57,295 nucleotides of DNA, from positions 1 through 57,295 of the forward strand of contig CANIKY010000004.1 of NCBI GenBank assembly GCA_947468085.1, written 5' to 3'. This document shows, one piece after another, positions 17,427 to 25,368 of this stretch. Below the pieces are notes generated by a model. It was not told where the DNA came from and made no database searches. It worked only from the letters and a program-made list of their open reading frames with translations. Each line of letters begins with the position of its first letter. The first letter of the stretch is position 1. The translations under genes were made by a program, and so were the position numbers. The DNA is from Paracoccaceae bacterium (GTDB taxonomy: Bacteria > Pseudomonadota > Alphaproteobacteria > Rhodobacterales > Rhodobacteraceae).

Positions 17427-17552
17427 ATGGCCAAGGGCATGAACAAACGTAAAGAAGTTAAAAAACCCAAGAAAGAGGCGGCCAAGGCCACAACCTCAAT
17501 CGCGGTGGCAAGCTCTAAGGGCGAGCTGAATGTGAATAAATCCAAAGAATAA
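17427..17552 (+). CDS. Small lysine-rich protein (41 residues)
   Basis: ATG 17427 has AGGAG 6 nt upstream and opens a 41-residue frame ending in TAA at 17550. The product begins MAKGMNKRKEVKKPKKEAAK and is strongly basic in its first half, with a short neutral tail. No domain is recognised. The good ribosome site, the isolated position between two genes and the composition argue that it is translated. It could be a nucleic-acid- or ribosome-associated small protein; that is only a guess. Confidence 0.65.
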   Translation: MAKGMNKRKEVKKPKKEAAKATTSIAVASSKGELNVNKSKE

Positions 17553-17618
17553 TACCTAGTGGGGGGGTGATCCTTGTCGGGCAAGCCCCCCAAGTCTGCT
17601 TGACCCCAAGGATCGCCC

Positions 17619-17999
17619 TTGAACCTGATGACCAACTTGCGCGGCACGTCCCACTGTGGCGCGGTTGAACTTGAGCTGAGCTTGCCCGATGGGCTTGCCT
17701 CTGCCCGCCGCTGCGATTGTTCGTATTGCCGCAGACGCGGGGCGATTGTCGTCTCGGCCCCTTTGGATCAGGTGGTGATTGTTAAGGGCGCAGAGAACTT
17801 GACGCTCTACCAATGGGGCACTGGCACCGCCAAACATTGGTTTTGCAAGACCTGCGGGATTTACACCCACCACCAGCGCCGATCCAGCCCACTGCAATAC
17901 GGCATCAACACCGGCATTCTGGACGGGGTCAGCCCGCACGATTTTGCCCAAGTGCCGATGATGGACGGGGTCAACCACCCCGCTGATCGCAAGGCGTAA
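17619..17999 (+). CDS. GFA-family (glutathione-dependent formaldehyde-activating-like) zinc protein
   Basis: A 126-residue protein with the GFA/CENP-V zinc pattern: SHCGAVELEL, then RRCDCSYCRRRGA, then HWFCKTCGIYTHH, giving the expected cysteines for two zinc sites. Start TTG 17619 has AAGGA 6 nt upstream; an ATG at 17628 is the alternative but is too far from that site. Function of most members is not established; some bind glutathione adducts. Convergent with the minus-strand inositol-monophosphatase gene, stops 4 nt apart. Confidence 0.88.
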   Translation: MNLMTNLRGTSHCGAVELELSLPDGLASARRCDCSYCRRRGAIVVSAPLDQVVIVKGAENLTLYQWGTGTAKHWFCKTCGIYTHHQRRSSPLQYGINTGILDGVSPHDFAQVPMMDGVNHPADRKA

Positions 18000-18003
18000 G
18001 GGG

Positions 18004-18792
18004 TCAAACGTTGCGGATGATCTTCGCGAAGGCGTCAAACAGCCCATCATTGCCGCAGATGACAGAACCCGAATCCAAAATATCATCGCCGTCGCGCACG
18101 GCTTGCGCAAAACCGCCTGCCTCGCGCACCAGCAATAGGCCCGCGGCCATGTCCCAAGGCTGCAGCTCGCGCTCCCAATAGCCGTCAAAGCGGCCGCTGG
18201 CCACATAGGCAAAGTCCAACGAAGCTGCCCCCCAGCGCCGCACTCCGGCACAGCCCGGCATCAGGCGGGCCAAATCGGCCACCATGGCGGGGAGCGTCTT
18301 TTTTGCCCCAAACGGCACGCCGGTGGCAAACAGCCCCTCGTGCATCTGACTGCGGCCCGAAACGCGCAGACGGCGCTCGTTCATCCAGGCGCCCGCGCCC
18401 TTTTCGGCCCAATACATCTCGTCCTTGGCTGCGTCAAACACCACGCCCGAGACGATCTCGCCCTTATGCTCCAGCGCGATCGAGACGGCCCAGTGCGGCA
18501 GACCATGCAAAAAGTTCGTGGTGCCATCCAAAGGATCGACAATCCAACGCCGCGTCGGGTCAGCGCCTGCCATGGCCCCTGTTTCCTCGCCCAGCCAGCC
18601 ATAGGTCGGGCGGGCTTCCATCAGGTCTTCTTTGATAATCCGCTCGGCCTCGCGGTCGGCCTTGGTCACAAAGTCGCCTGGTCCCTTGGCTGACACTTGC
18701 AGGTTTTCCACCTCGCGAAAGTCTTTAACCAAGGCGCGCCCGGCTTTGCGCGCGGCTTTGATCATCAGGTTGAGGTTGGCACTGCCTTGCAT
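18004..18792 (-). CDS. suhB: Inositol monophosphatase family protein
   Basis: A 262-residue Mg-dependent phosphatase. Motifs: WLGEETGA (metal-binding Glu), WIVDPLDGTTNFLHGLPHW (metal-binding Asp pair and catalytic Thr) and the C-terminal QPWDMAAGLLLVREAGG. Length matches bacterial SuhB/IMPase. ATG 18792 has GGAG 7 nt upstream; a longer frame exists but lacks such a site. SuhB proteins dephosphorylate inositol-1-phosphate and in enterics also act in rRNA antitermination; which role applies here is unknown. Confidence 0.92.
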   Translation of the reverse strand: MQGSANLNLMIKAARKAGRALVKDFREVENLQVSAKGPGDFVTKADREAERIIKEDLMEARPTYGWLGEETGAMAGADPTRRWIVDPLDGTTNFLHGLPHWAVSIALEHKGEIVSGVVFDAAKDEMYWAEKGAGAWMNERRLRVSGRSQMHEGLFATGVPFGAKKTLPAMVADLARLMPGCAGVRRWGAASLDFAYVASGRFDGYWERELQPWDMAAGLLLVREAGGFAQAVRDGDDILDSGSVICGNDGLFDAFAKIIRNV

Positions 18793-18895
18793 GGGGCACT
18801 CCGCTAAGGGATGTCTTGAAGCGCTGGGCATTACACGCGACCGCCCATGAAGGAAAGGGCCAAAGGTCGCTTGGTCAAAATGCGGCCCCCCGCCC

Positions 18896-18945
18896 CCCTT
18901 TCATATGTGCCCAAATATCCCGGGGCCCGGGGCTAGCCCCGGGGC
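18896..18945. repeat. Dispersed intergenic hairpin repeat, copy A
   Basis: Starts with TTTCATATGTGCCCAAATAT and runs into an 18-bp perfect palindrome CCCGGGGCTAGCCCCGGG. Near-identical to the copy at 20590 and related to those at 41941 and 44146. It lies downstream of the ABC-F gene (minus). Confidence 0.75.
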
Positions 18946-18982
18946 TTATCGGTGGCGGTAGACGGCTGCAGCCCAACCGCCG

Positions 18983-20491
18983 TTACGCCCCGCCGATTTG
19001 CCCGCTGAAAAAGGCCTCGGGGCTATCCACCTCGATCAGACGTTTTTTCTCGATCATCCAGAACCGCGTGCCCACGTTGCGCACAAAGCTGCGGTCATGG
19101 CTGACCAGCAGGCAGGTTGCACCTTGGCTGAGCAGCTCGGCCTCCAGCGCCTCTTGGCCTTCGATGTCCAGATGGTTGGTGGGCTCGTCCAAAAGGTAGA
19201 AGTTGGGCTTGGCAAGGCGCAACAGCAGCATCGCCAGCCGTGCCTTTTGCCCGCCCGACAGGGGGTCAAGCGGCTTGGTCTGCAGATCGGCGCGAATACC
19301 TGCTTCGGCCAAAAGCCCCCGCGCGGCACCATCGCCGGTCTTGAAGCCCATAACCAGATCGAAGGGCGTGGCCTTGGGCGGCAATTGGGCCAAGGCCTGA
19401 TCGGAATGGCCCAAGACCAGCGAGGGCGGCACCTTGATCTCGCCGTGCCCTTCCGTGATCGCTTGCAGCACGGCGCGCACCAACTGCGTCTTGCCCGAAC
19501 CGTTTTGGCCCAAAAGCACCACCCTGTTGCCCTTTTCCACCCATTTCTGACCGGTGCGAAACAAGGGCCGCCCATCCGGCGTGGTGATCTGCGCATCCGA
19601 TAGGGCGACCAGCGCCTTGGCATGGGTGCCGGAATTGGCCAGCCGTATCTCACCTGCCGAAACCTCTTTGAAGGCGGCTTTCGCCTGCGCCTCGATCTTT
19701 TCGGCGCGCTCTTTCAACTGCTTGGTCTTGGTGATCAACAGGTCCGACCCGCTGTTGATGCCGATGTTCTTCAGCTTCGCCGCCTGTTTGCGCAACTGAT
19801 CGGCCTTGGCGAGATCGTTTTCAAACTGGCGGCCTTGGGCGGCGTCGGCCTCGTTTAAAGCGGCGCGCGCCCGCGAATAGGGCAGTGCGAAGGACCGCGC
19901 GCCCACATCGCGCAAGAACAGGCTGCGCCTCGTCACGCCGTCCAGAAAGGCGCGGTCGTGGCTGGCAACGATCACCGCCACATCGCGGGCCAAACCTTGC
20001 AGCCAGCGCTGCAAAATGCCGATGCGGGATAGATCAAGGTGGTTGGTCGGCTCATCCAGCAGCAAGATATCGGGGTCTACCACAGCACCCCGCGCCAAAA
20101 GGCCGGTGCGCTGCCACCCACCGCTCAGGTCGCCCAAAGGCTGATCGCGCACCGCCTCTGGCACCTCTAGCGTGTCTAGAACCACATCAACCCGCCAAAA
20201 CTCGCCCTCAGGATCTGCCAGCGCCCCCGCCACCGCCGCACGCAGCGTCACTTTGCGCAGCGCGTCTGGCACCTCTTGCTCCACCCGGCGCAGCGTCACA
20301 CCCCGCGCCTTGGTAATCTCCCCCGACGATGGCTCCATCTCGCCCGTCAGACACCGCAGCAGCGACGATTTGCCCCGCCCGTTCGGCGCAATCAGCCCCA
20401 AACGATCCCCCGGTTCCAGCGTAAAGCTTAGATCAGAAAACAGCGGCAGCCCAAGGGTCAGCGATAAGGATTTGACGGCCAGCAGGCTCAT
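18983..20491 (-). CDS. ABC-F family ATPase
   Basis: A 502-residue soluble protein with two ATP-binding cassettes and no membrane segment. Domain 1: GLIAPNGRGKSSLL and LSGGWQRTGLLARGAV with DILLLDEPTNHLDL. Linker of about 80 residues rich in Lys/Glu/Ala (LRKQAAKLKNIGINSGSDLL). Domain 2: VVLLGQNGSGKTQLVRAVL and LSGGQKARLAMLLL with NFYLLDEPTNHLD. ABC-F proteins act at the ribosome (translation factors or antibiotic protection); this one is likely a housekeeping type. ATG 20491 has GGAG 6 nt upstream, better than a TTG at 20503. Confidence 0.93.
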   Translation of the reverse strand: MSLLAVKSLSLTLGLPLFSDLSFTLEPGDRLGLIAPNGRGKSSLLRCLTGEMEPSSGEITKARGVTLRRVEQEVPDALRKVTLRAAVAGALADPEGEFWRVDVVLDTLEVPEAVRDQPLGDLSGGWQRTGLLARGAVVDPDILLLDEPTNHLDLSRIGILQRWLQGLARDVAVIVASHDRAFLDGVTRRSLFLRDVGARSFALPYSRARAALNEADAAQGRQFENDLAKADQLRKQAAKLKNIGINSGSDLLITKTKQLKERAEKIEAQAKAAFKEVSAGEIRLANSGTHAKALVALSDAQITTPDGRPLFRTGQKWVEKGNRVVLLGQNGSGKTQLVRAVLQAITEGHGEIKVPPSLVLGHSDQALAQLPPKATPFDLVMGFKTGDGAARGLLAEAGIRADLQTKPLDPLSGGQKARLAMLLLRLAKPNFYLLDEPTNHLDIEGQEALEAELLSQGATCLLVSHDRSFVRNVGTRFWMIEKKRLIEVDSPEAFFSGQIGGA

Positions 20492-20589
20492 GACAGGCTC
20501 CAAAAGATCACGCGCGCCAGCGCCGGTCTCAAGAATGTGCTAAAAACCATGATCCGCCGCATGATTGCCCCCCAACCCTGCCCCGTCAA

Positions 20590-20640
20590 CCCCTTTCATA
20601 TGTGCCCAAATATCCCGGGGTCCGGGGCTGGCCCCGGGGC
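20590..20640. repeat. Dispersed intergenic hairpin repeat, copy B
   Basis: CCCTTTCATATGTGCCCAAA continues identically to copy A for about 30 nt, then CCGGGGC-TG-GCCCCGG forms the hairpin. It lies between the metR stop and the ABC-F start, both minus strand. Confidence 0.75.
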
Positions 20641-20658
20641 GTTGGCCAAGGGCGCACC

Positions 20659-21564
20659 CTATCCCCTTTGCAGCTTGACAGGCTCACTGCGCCCCAGACG
20701 CAGAAAATGCGCCATAAAGGGGCGGGCAGCATCTTCATCGCGGGTTGCTGCGTACAAGCGTTTGGTGATCACCCCCGGCCCCAAGGGCCGTGTCACATAA
20801 TCGGCATGGCTTTTTACATCGCGGATCACCCAGTCGGGCAGCACTGCCACGCCGCGATCTGACCCCACCAGCATCAAGATCACCGCCGTCAACTCCACCG
20901 CGCGCTGGGCGCGGGGTTCCACCCGTGCCGCGGTCAAAAGTTCGGTGAAAATGTCCAGCTTATCGCGCCCGACCGGATAGGTGATCAGGGTCTGGTCGCG
21001 AAAATCTTCCGCCTCGATCACGGCCTTGGCGGCCAAGGGGTTGCGTGACGAGGCGATAAAGGTCGGATGATAATCAAACAGCGGATGAAAAGTGATCCCG
21101 CCCAAAGGTTCAGGGTTGGAGGATATGACCAAATCCACCTCCTCCCTCAACAATGCCGGAAAGCTGTCAAAGGCCAGCCCCGCGCGGATGTCGACATCCA
21201 CCTCTGGCCAGGCGTGGCGAAACAGGTCCAGCACCAGAAAGAGCCAGTCAAAACAAGCGTGGCATTGGATGGCGATATGCAGCCGTCCGGTTTTGCCCGA
21301 TTTAAGGGCGCGAAACTCGTCCTCTAGCGCGGCTATCTCTGGCAGGATGCGTTCGGCCACCCGCAGCATCCGCAGCCCCGCCGCTGACAATCGCAGCGGT
21401 TTTGAACGGCGCACGAATAGATCCATCCCCACCTGATCCTCTAACCCCGCCACTTGATGCGACAGGGCCGATTGCGTGGTGTGCAGCAGGTCCGCCGCGC
21501 GGGCCAACCCGCCCGCTTGTTGAATGGCCCGCAGGGTGCGGAAGTGGCGCAATTCTAGATACAT
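20659..21564 (-). CDS. metR: LysR-type regulator MetR
   Basis: A 301-residue LysR regulator very like E. coli MetR throughout: N-terminal helix-turn-helix LARAADLLHTTQSALSHQVAGLE, then LFVRRSKPLRLSAAG, and effector-domain stretches IAIQCHACFDWL and HPLFDYHPTFIAS that parallel MetR's homocysteine-responsive domain. ATG 21564. It diverges from metF, and the 90-nt gap holds a perfect TGAA-N5-TTCA MetR box. It should activate metF, with homocysteine as co-inducer. Confidence 0.93.
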   Translation of the reverse strand: MYLELRHFRTLRAIQQAGGLARAADLLHTTQSALSHQVAGLEDQVGMDLFVRRSKPLRLSAAGLRMLRVAERILPEIAALEDEFRALKSGKTGRLHIAIQCHACFDWLFLVLDLFRHAWPEVDVDIRAGLAFDSFPALLREEVDLVISSNPEPLGGITFHPLFDYHPTFIASSRNPLAAKAVIEAEDFRDQTLITYPVGRDKLDIFTELLTAARVEPRAQRAVELTAVILMLVGSDRGVAVLPDWVIRDVKSHADYVTRPLGPGVITKRLYAATRDEDAARPFMAHFLRLGRSEPVKLQRG

Positions 21565-21595
21565 GCGATAAACCTCATGATCATTGTGAAAAATA

Positions 21596-21608
21596 TGAAT
21601 TGGATTCA
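21596..21608. promoter_or_regulatory. MetR-binding site between metR and metF
   Basis: TGAATTGGATTCA matches the E. coli MetR consensus TGAA-N5-TTCA exactly and sits in the middle of the divergent gap, 47 nt before the metF start. The match is seen directly; the use by this MetR is inferred from gene identity and position. Confidence 0.8.
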
Positions 21609-21654
21609 CTATTGCGCTTCTGTCACACAGGGGCAAGCCGTTATGGAGGTTCAA

Positions 21655-22533
21655 ATGACCCGCGCCCAAGTGTCTTTCGAAGTGTTCCCGCCGCAAAGCG
21701 TTGATGCCTCGTTTCGTCTTTGGCAGGCGGTGCAGGCCCTTTCCCCCCTGTCGCCAGATTTTGTGTCAGTCACCTACGGCGCAGGCGGTGGTACACGCAG
21801 CCAAACGCAAGAGACGCTGGCCACCTTGCAGCGTACCTACGGCGTGGAAGTTGCCGCCCACCTGACCTGCGTGGGCGCCACCCGTGCGCAAACCCTGCAA
21901 ACCGCAGCCGCCTTTGCAGCCGTTGGCGTGCGCCAGATCGTTGCCCTGCGCGGTGATGCGCCGCAAGGGGCTGCCCGCTTTACCCCCCATCCTGACGGCT
22001 TTGCCAGCACGGTCGAGCTTGTCGAGGCCCTTGCCAAAACCGGCCTTTTCACCCTGCGGGTTGCCGCCTATCCCGAACGCCACCCCGAAACTGCCGACAC
22101 GAAAGCCGATGTCGATTGGCTCAAGCGCAAGATTGACGCCGGGGCCTCTTCCGCCATCACCCAGTTCTTTTTCGAGGCCCACACGTTCCTGCGCTTTCGC
22201 GATGCCTGCGCCAAAGCGGGGATCACCGCCCCCATCATCCCAGGCATCCTGCCTATTCAAACGTGGGCAGGGGCCAAGCGCTTTGCCGCGCGTTGCGGCG
22301 CATCGGTGCCCCAGCGGCTGGACGAAGGCTTCACCACCGCCACCCGCGATGGCCGCGAGCGGCTGTTTGCCCTGACCCAATGCGCCACGCTGTGCGAAAG
22401 GCTGTTGCAGGAAGGAGTGGCGCAGTTGCATTTTTACACCCTGAACTGCGCCGATCTGACCCGCGATGTCGTGCGCGCCCTTGGCTTGGCCCCTGAAGTG
22501 ATCCCCTATCTGGCGAAATCCCGCGTGGCCTGA
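21655..22533 (+). CDS. metF: Methylenetetrahydrofolate reductase
   Basis: A 292-residue FAD enzyme reducing 5,10-methylene-THF to 5-methyl-THF for methionine synthesis. Motifs: VSFEVFPPQS, DFVSVTYGAGGGTR, HLTCVGATRAQT, IVALRGDAPQG, VAAYPERHPETA and ITQFFFEAHTFLRFRDAC, all in MetF order. ATG 21655 has GGAGG 5 nt upstream. Controlled in all likelihood by the divergent metR. Shorter-than-eukaryotic form without the SAM-regulatory domain, as in all bacteria. Confidence 0.97.
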   Translation: MTRAQVSFEVFPPQSVDASFRLWQAVQALSPLSPDFVSVTYGAGGGTRSQTQETLATLQRTYGVEVAAHLTCVGATRAQTLQTAAAFAAVGVRQIVALRGDAPQGAARFTPHPDGFASTVELVEALAKTGLFTLRVAAYPERHPETADTKADVDWLKRKIDAGASSAITQFFFEAHTFLRFRDACAKAGITAPIIPGILPIQTWAGAKRFAARCGASVPQRLDEGFTTATRDGRERLFALTQCATLCERLLQEGVAQLHFYTLNCADLTRDVVRALGLAPEVIPYLAKSRVA

Positions 22534-22638
22534 CAGCGCCTTTGCCACCCCCGACCGGCGCTTTGTGTCTGGTGAGCTTGGCCGGATCCGGCTTTCTCGC
22601 TCCGTCCCCTTTTGTATGTTGTGAAGGGGGGTGGGCTT

Positions 22639-22653
22639 CCGCTAGTCTAGCGG
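22639..22653. promoter_or_regulatory. Perfect palindrome upstream of aroQ
   Basis: CCGCTAG-T-CTAGCGG is a 15-nt perfect palindrome ending 21 nt before the aroQ GTG. It could be an operator or a short 5' hairpin. No known site matches it. Confidence 0.35.
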
Positions 22654-22674
22654 CCAGTCAAGGGGAGAAATCCG

Positions 22675-23118
22675 GTGCGTAAACCCGTCTACATCCTGAA
22701 CGGTCCCAACCTGAACCTTCTGGGCCAGCGCCAGCCCGAGATTTACGGTGCCCAGACTTTGGCCGATGTGGTGCGGGCCTGCACCGATCTGGCGGGGTCT
22801 TTGCACCTTGACGTCAAGGCGCTGCAATCCAACCACGAGGGCCAGTTGGTCGACTGGATCCAAGAGGCGCGGCTGAGTGGGTCTGCCATCGTCATTAACC
22901 CGGGCGCTTACTCGCATACCTCGGTCGCCATCTTTGATGCGCTCAACGCTTTTGACGGTCCGGTGATCGAAGTTCATATCTCTAACATCCACAAACGCGA
23001 AGCTTTTCGTCATCACTCCTATGTCTCGCTGCGGGCAGATGGGGTGATCGCGGGGTGCGGCACCGAAGGCTATCTTCTGGCGCTGCGCCGTGTGGCAAGC
23101 CTGCTTGCCAAAGGCTAG
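22675..23118 (+). CDS. aroQ: Type II 3-dehydroquinate dehydratase
   Basis: A 147-residue class II dehydroquinase of the shikimate pathway. Motifs: [18 protein letters not shown] (catalytic Arg/Tyr region), [32 protein letters not shown], and [20 protein letters not shown] with the catalytic His. Start GTG 22675, preceded by AGGGGAG. It probably forms a transcription unit with the following ligase and thiolase genes (5-nt gap), although their functions are unrelated. Confidence 0.97.
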   Translation: MRKPVYILNGPNLNLLGQRQPEIYGAQTLADVVRACTDLAGSLHLDVKALQSNHEGQLVDWIQEARLSGSAIVINPGAYSHTSVAIFDALNAFDGPVIEVHISNIHKREAFRHHSYVSLRADGVIAGCGTEGYLLALRRVASLLAKG

Positions 23119-23122
23119 GCCC

Positions 23123-24289
23123 GTGGCCGCCGATGCCGCCGCACCGCGCTTTGTCTGGCATGACCAAGCGCGGTTGTTTGATGCGGCGGGGCAGTCTGTG
23201 GTGCGCAAGGAGCCAAAAGAGGGCGTGATTGCCGCGCATCCCGCTGGTGAAGCCCTCGCCGCCTTGGGTGCGCGCGCGTTTCGCATTGGGGGAGCAGGTC
23301 CTGCACCTCAGGCAGGGCCTGAGCCCATTTTTGAAACCCTCACGGGTGGATCAAGCGGCGCACCGCGCCGCATCAGGCGGACTCAGGCCAGTTGGATTGC
23401 AAGTTTTGCCGTAAACGCGGGGCTTTTTTGCATCGGGCCTGCCTGCCGTGTGGCGGTTTTGGGGGGGCTTATCCATTCTTTGGCGCTTTACGGTGCGATT
23501 GAAGCGCTGCACCTTGGGGCAGAGTTGCACCTCATGGGAGAGCTGCGCCCTGACCGCCAGCGTGCCGCCTTGGCTGCGCGGGCCGTGCGCCTGCTGTATG
23601 CAACCCCCGCCCAATTGCGCCTGTTGGTTGGGGCAGGTGGTCCCACGCTGCCCGATCTGCGCTATGCGCTGGTGGGCGGATCAAAGCTTGACCCGGCCTT
23701 GCGGGTTGCCCTCGCCCAGATGGCCCCTGCCTGCGCTGTCCATGAATTCTACGGCGCAGCGGAGGCCAGTTTTATCACGCTGTCAGGGCCGGACACACCC
23801 ATCGATGCCGTAGGCGCGGCCTATCCCGGTGTTGAAGTGCAGGTGAGCGATGGTGAGGTCTGGGTCAAAAGCCCCTATCTCTTTGAAGCTTATGCCAGCG
23901 ACGCCGGATCGGCGCGCTGGCAAGACGGTTGGCTTTCGGTGGGCGAGATGGGGGCGCTGCGGGGTGGCCAGCTTTATCTGGCGGGCCGCGCCAGTCGCAT
24001 GGTGAAAGTGGCTGACCAAGCCGTCTATCCTGAAGAGATCGAAACCTTCCTTTTGTCCCAACCCGGTATCGCCCAAGCCGCCGTGCTGCCCCGCCCCGAT
24101 GGATTGCGTGGGGTGCATCTGGTTGCAGTGCTGCAAGGGGATGCCACCAAAGCCCCTGCCATTTTGCAGGCGCTGCGCGCCAAATTTGGCCCGCTCAAAG
24201 CCCCCAAAGCAATGATCTGGCGTGACAGCTTTGCGCTACTTGCCTCTGGCAAACCCGATCTGGCCCGCTTGGGCGAGGATTTGCCATGA
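23123..24289 (+). CDS. Short AMP-forming acyl-CoA ligase (YhfT-like)
   Basis: A 388-residue acyl-adenylate/CoA ligase, about 100 residues shorter than usual, with a reduced N-terminal part. The P-loop-like ETLTGGSSGAPRRIRRTQ is at about 71-88, then HEFYGAAEASFITL, DGWLSVGEMGAL and the hinge plus C-terminal domain GRASRMVKVADQAVYPEEIE. A lysine near the C-terminus (ASGKPDLARL) fits the adenylation Lys. Start GTG 23123, 5 nt after aroQ. Its stop overlaps the thiolase start (ATGA). The ligase–thiolase pair beside bioY parallels yhfT-yhfS-yhfU of Bacillus subtilis, a biotin-regulated set. A role in activating a pimelate-like acid is inference. Confidence 0.85.
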   Translation: MAADAAAPRFVWHDQARLFDAAGQSVVRKEPKEGVIAAHPAGEALAALGARAFRIGGAGPAPQAGPEPIFETLTGGSSGAPRRIRRTQASWIASFAVNAGLFCIGPACRVAVLGGLIHSLALYGAIEALHLGAELHLMGELRPDRQRAALAARAVRLLYATPAQLRLLVGAGGPTLPDLRYALVGGSKLDPALRVALAQMAPACAVHEFYGAAEASFITLSGPDTPIDAVGAAYPGVEVQVSDGEVWVKSPYLFEAYASDAGSARWQDGWLSVGEMGALRGGQLYLAGRASRMVKVADQAVYPEEIETFLLSQPGIAQAAVLPRPDGLRGVHLVAVLQGDATKAPAILQALRAKFGPLKAPKAMIWRDSFALLASGKPDLARLGEDLP

Positions 24290-25368
24290 CATGGATCATC
24301 GCCGCCCGCCGCACCGCTGTGGCCCCCGTCAACGGGGCGTTCCGGCGGCTTTTGGTGCATGACCTTGCAGCGCCCGTGATCCGCGCCTGTCTGGCCGATG
24401 TGGGCCTTGACCCCCAAGACGTGGACGAGGTGATCTTGTCGAACGCCTTGGGCGGGGGCGGCAATCCGGCACGCTTGGCGGCCTTGGCGGCAGGCCTGCC
24501 CGTGGCTGTGGCGGGCCTGTCGGTGGATCGCCAATGTGCGGGCGGGTTGGATGCGATCTTGCTGGCGCGGGCCTTGGTGGAAAGCGGCGCGGCGCGCATT
24601 GTGGTCGCAGGGGGGTCGGAAAGCTATTCCCGCCGCCCGATCCGGCTGGCCACCGACCCCGATGGCGGCCCCGCTGTCCCCTACGACAGGCCCGCTTTTT
24701 CTCCGTTTCCCGATCAAGACCCCGATCTGCATGACGCCGCTTGGCAATTGGCACAACGGCTGGGTCTGACCCGCAAAGATATGGACGCTTGGGCCGCCTT
24801 TTCCCACGCCAAAGCGCTGGCTGCCCGCAGCCGCCTCATGGCCGAGATTGTGCCGGTTGCGGGCCTGTCTTTTGATGCCTTCACCCGCGCCCTAAGCCCT
24901 GCCTTGGCCGCGCGGGCCCGGGTACTGGTGGGCGGCATCACGGCGGCCAATGCGGCGGTGGCGGCCGATGGGGCGGCGTTTGTGATTGTGGCAGACCGAC
25001 CGCTGGGGCCAAACCCAATGCGGATTGTGGCAGGCCAAACCCAAGGGGCCGATCCTGCTGAGCCGGGCCTAGCGCCGCTAAAGGTTATGGCCCAAGCGCT
25101 GCGTATGGCTGGCTTGGCCCCAACGGCCTTGCAGATGGCCGAGGTGATGGAGGCCTATGCCGCCCAAGCCATGGCCTGTGTTGCAGCCTGCGGCCTTGAC
25201 CCCGCCATCGTCAACCCCGACGGCGGCGCTTTGGCACGCGGCCACCCTATTGGCGCTTCGGGTGCTATTTTGGCAGTCCGGCTGTTTCACGGGCTTGTCG
25301 CAGGGCACGGCCTTGCCGCCATCGCCGCCGCTGGGGGCTTGGGCACGGCCTTGGTCGTCGCCCGTTAA
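24286..25368 (+). CDS. Thiolase-family protein (YhfS-like), second catalytic Cys missing
   Basis: A 360-residue thiolase. The acyl-accepting Cys is present at about residue 84 (SVDRQCAGGLDA), and the HP motif in GGALARGHPIGASGA. The usual C-terminal C-x-G motif is replaced by AAAGGLGTALVVAR, so the base Cys is lacking, and Claisen condensation by the standard mechanism is doubtful. It is 30-40 residues shorter than typical thiolases. It overlaps the ligase gene by 4 nt and meets bioY tail to tail, the two stops sharing the bases TTAA. Probably acts with the ligase on an acyl-CoA connected to biotin. Confidence 0.85.
   Translation: MTWIIAARRTAVAPVNGAFRRLLVHDLAAPVIRACLADVGLDPQDVDEVILSNALGGGGNPARLAALAAGLPVAVAGLSVDRQCAGGLDAILLARALVESGAARIVVAGGSESYSRRPIRLATDPDGGPAVPYDRPAFSPFPDQDPDLHDAAWQLAQRLGLTRKDMDAWAAFSHAKALAARSRLMAEIVPVAGLSFDAFTRALSPALAARARVLVGGITAANAAVAADGAAFVIVADRPLGPNPMRIVAGQTQGADPAEPGLAPLKVMAQALRMAGLAPTALQMAEVMEAYAAQAMACVAACGLDPAIVNPDGGALARGHPIGASGAILAVRLFHGLVAGHGLAAIAAAGGLGTALVVAR

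Noticed and set aside
21565-21654. SAM riboswitch in front of metF
   Set aside because: The gap is only 90 nt, has no SAM-II-like conserved stem or pseudoknot, and is explained by the MetR box.
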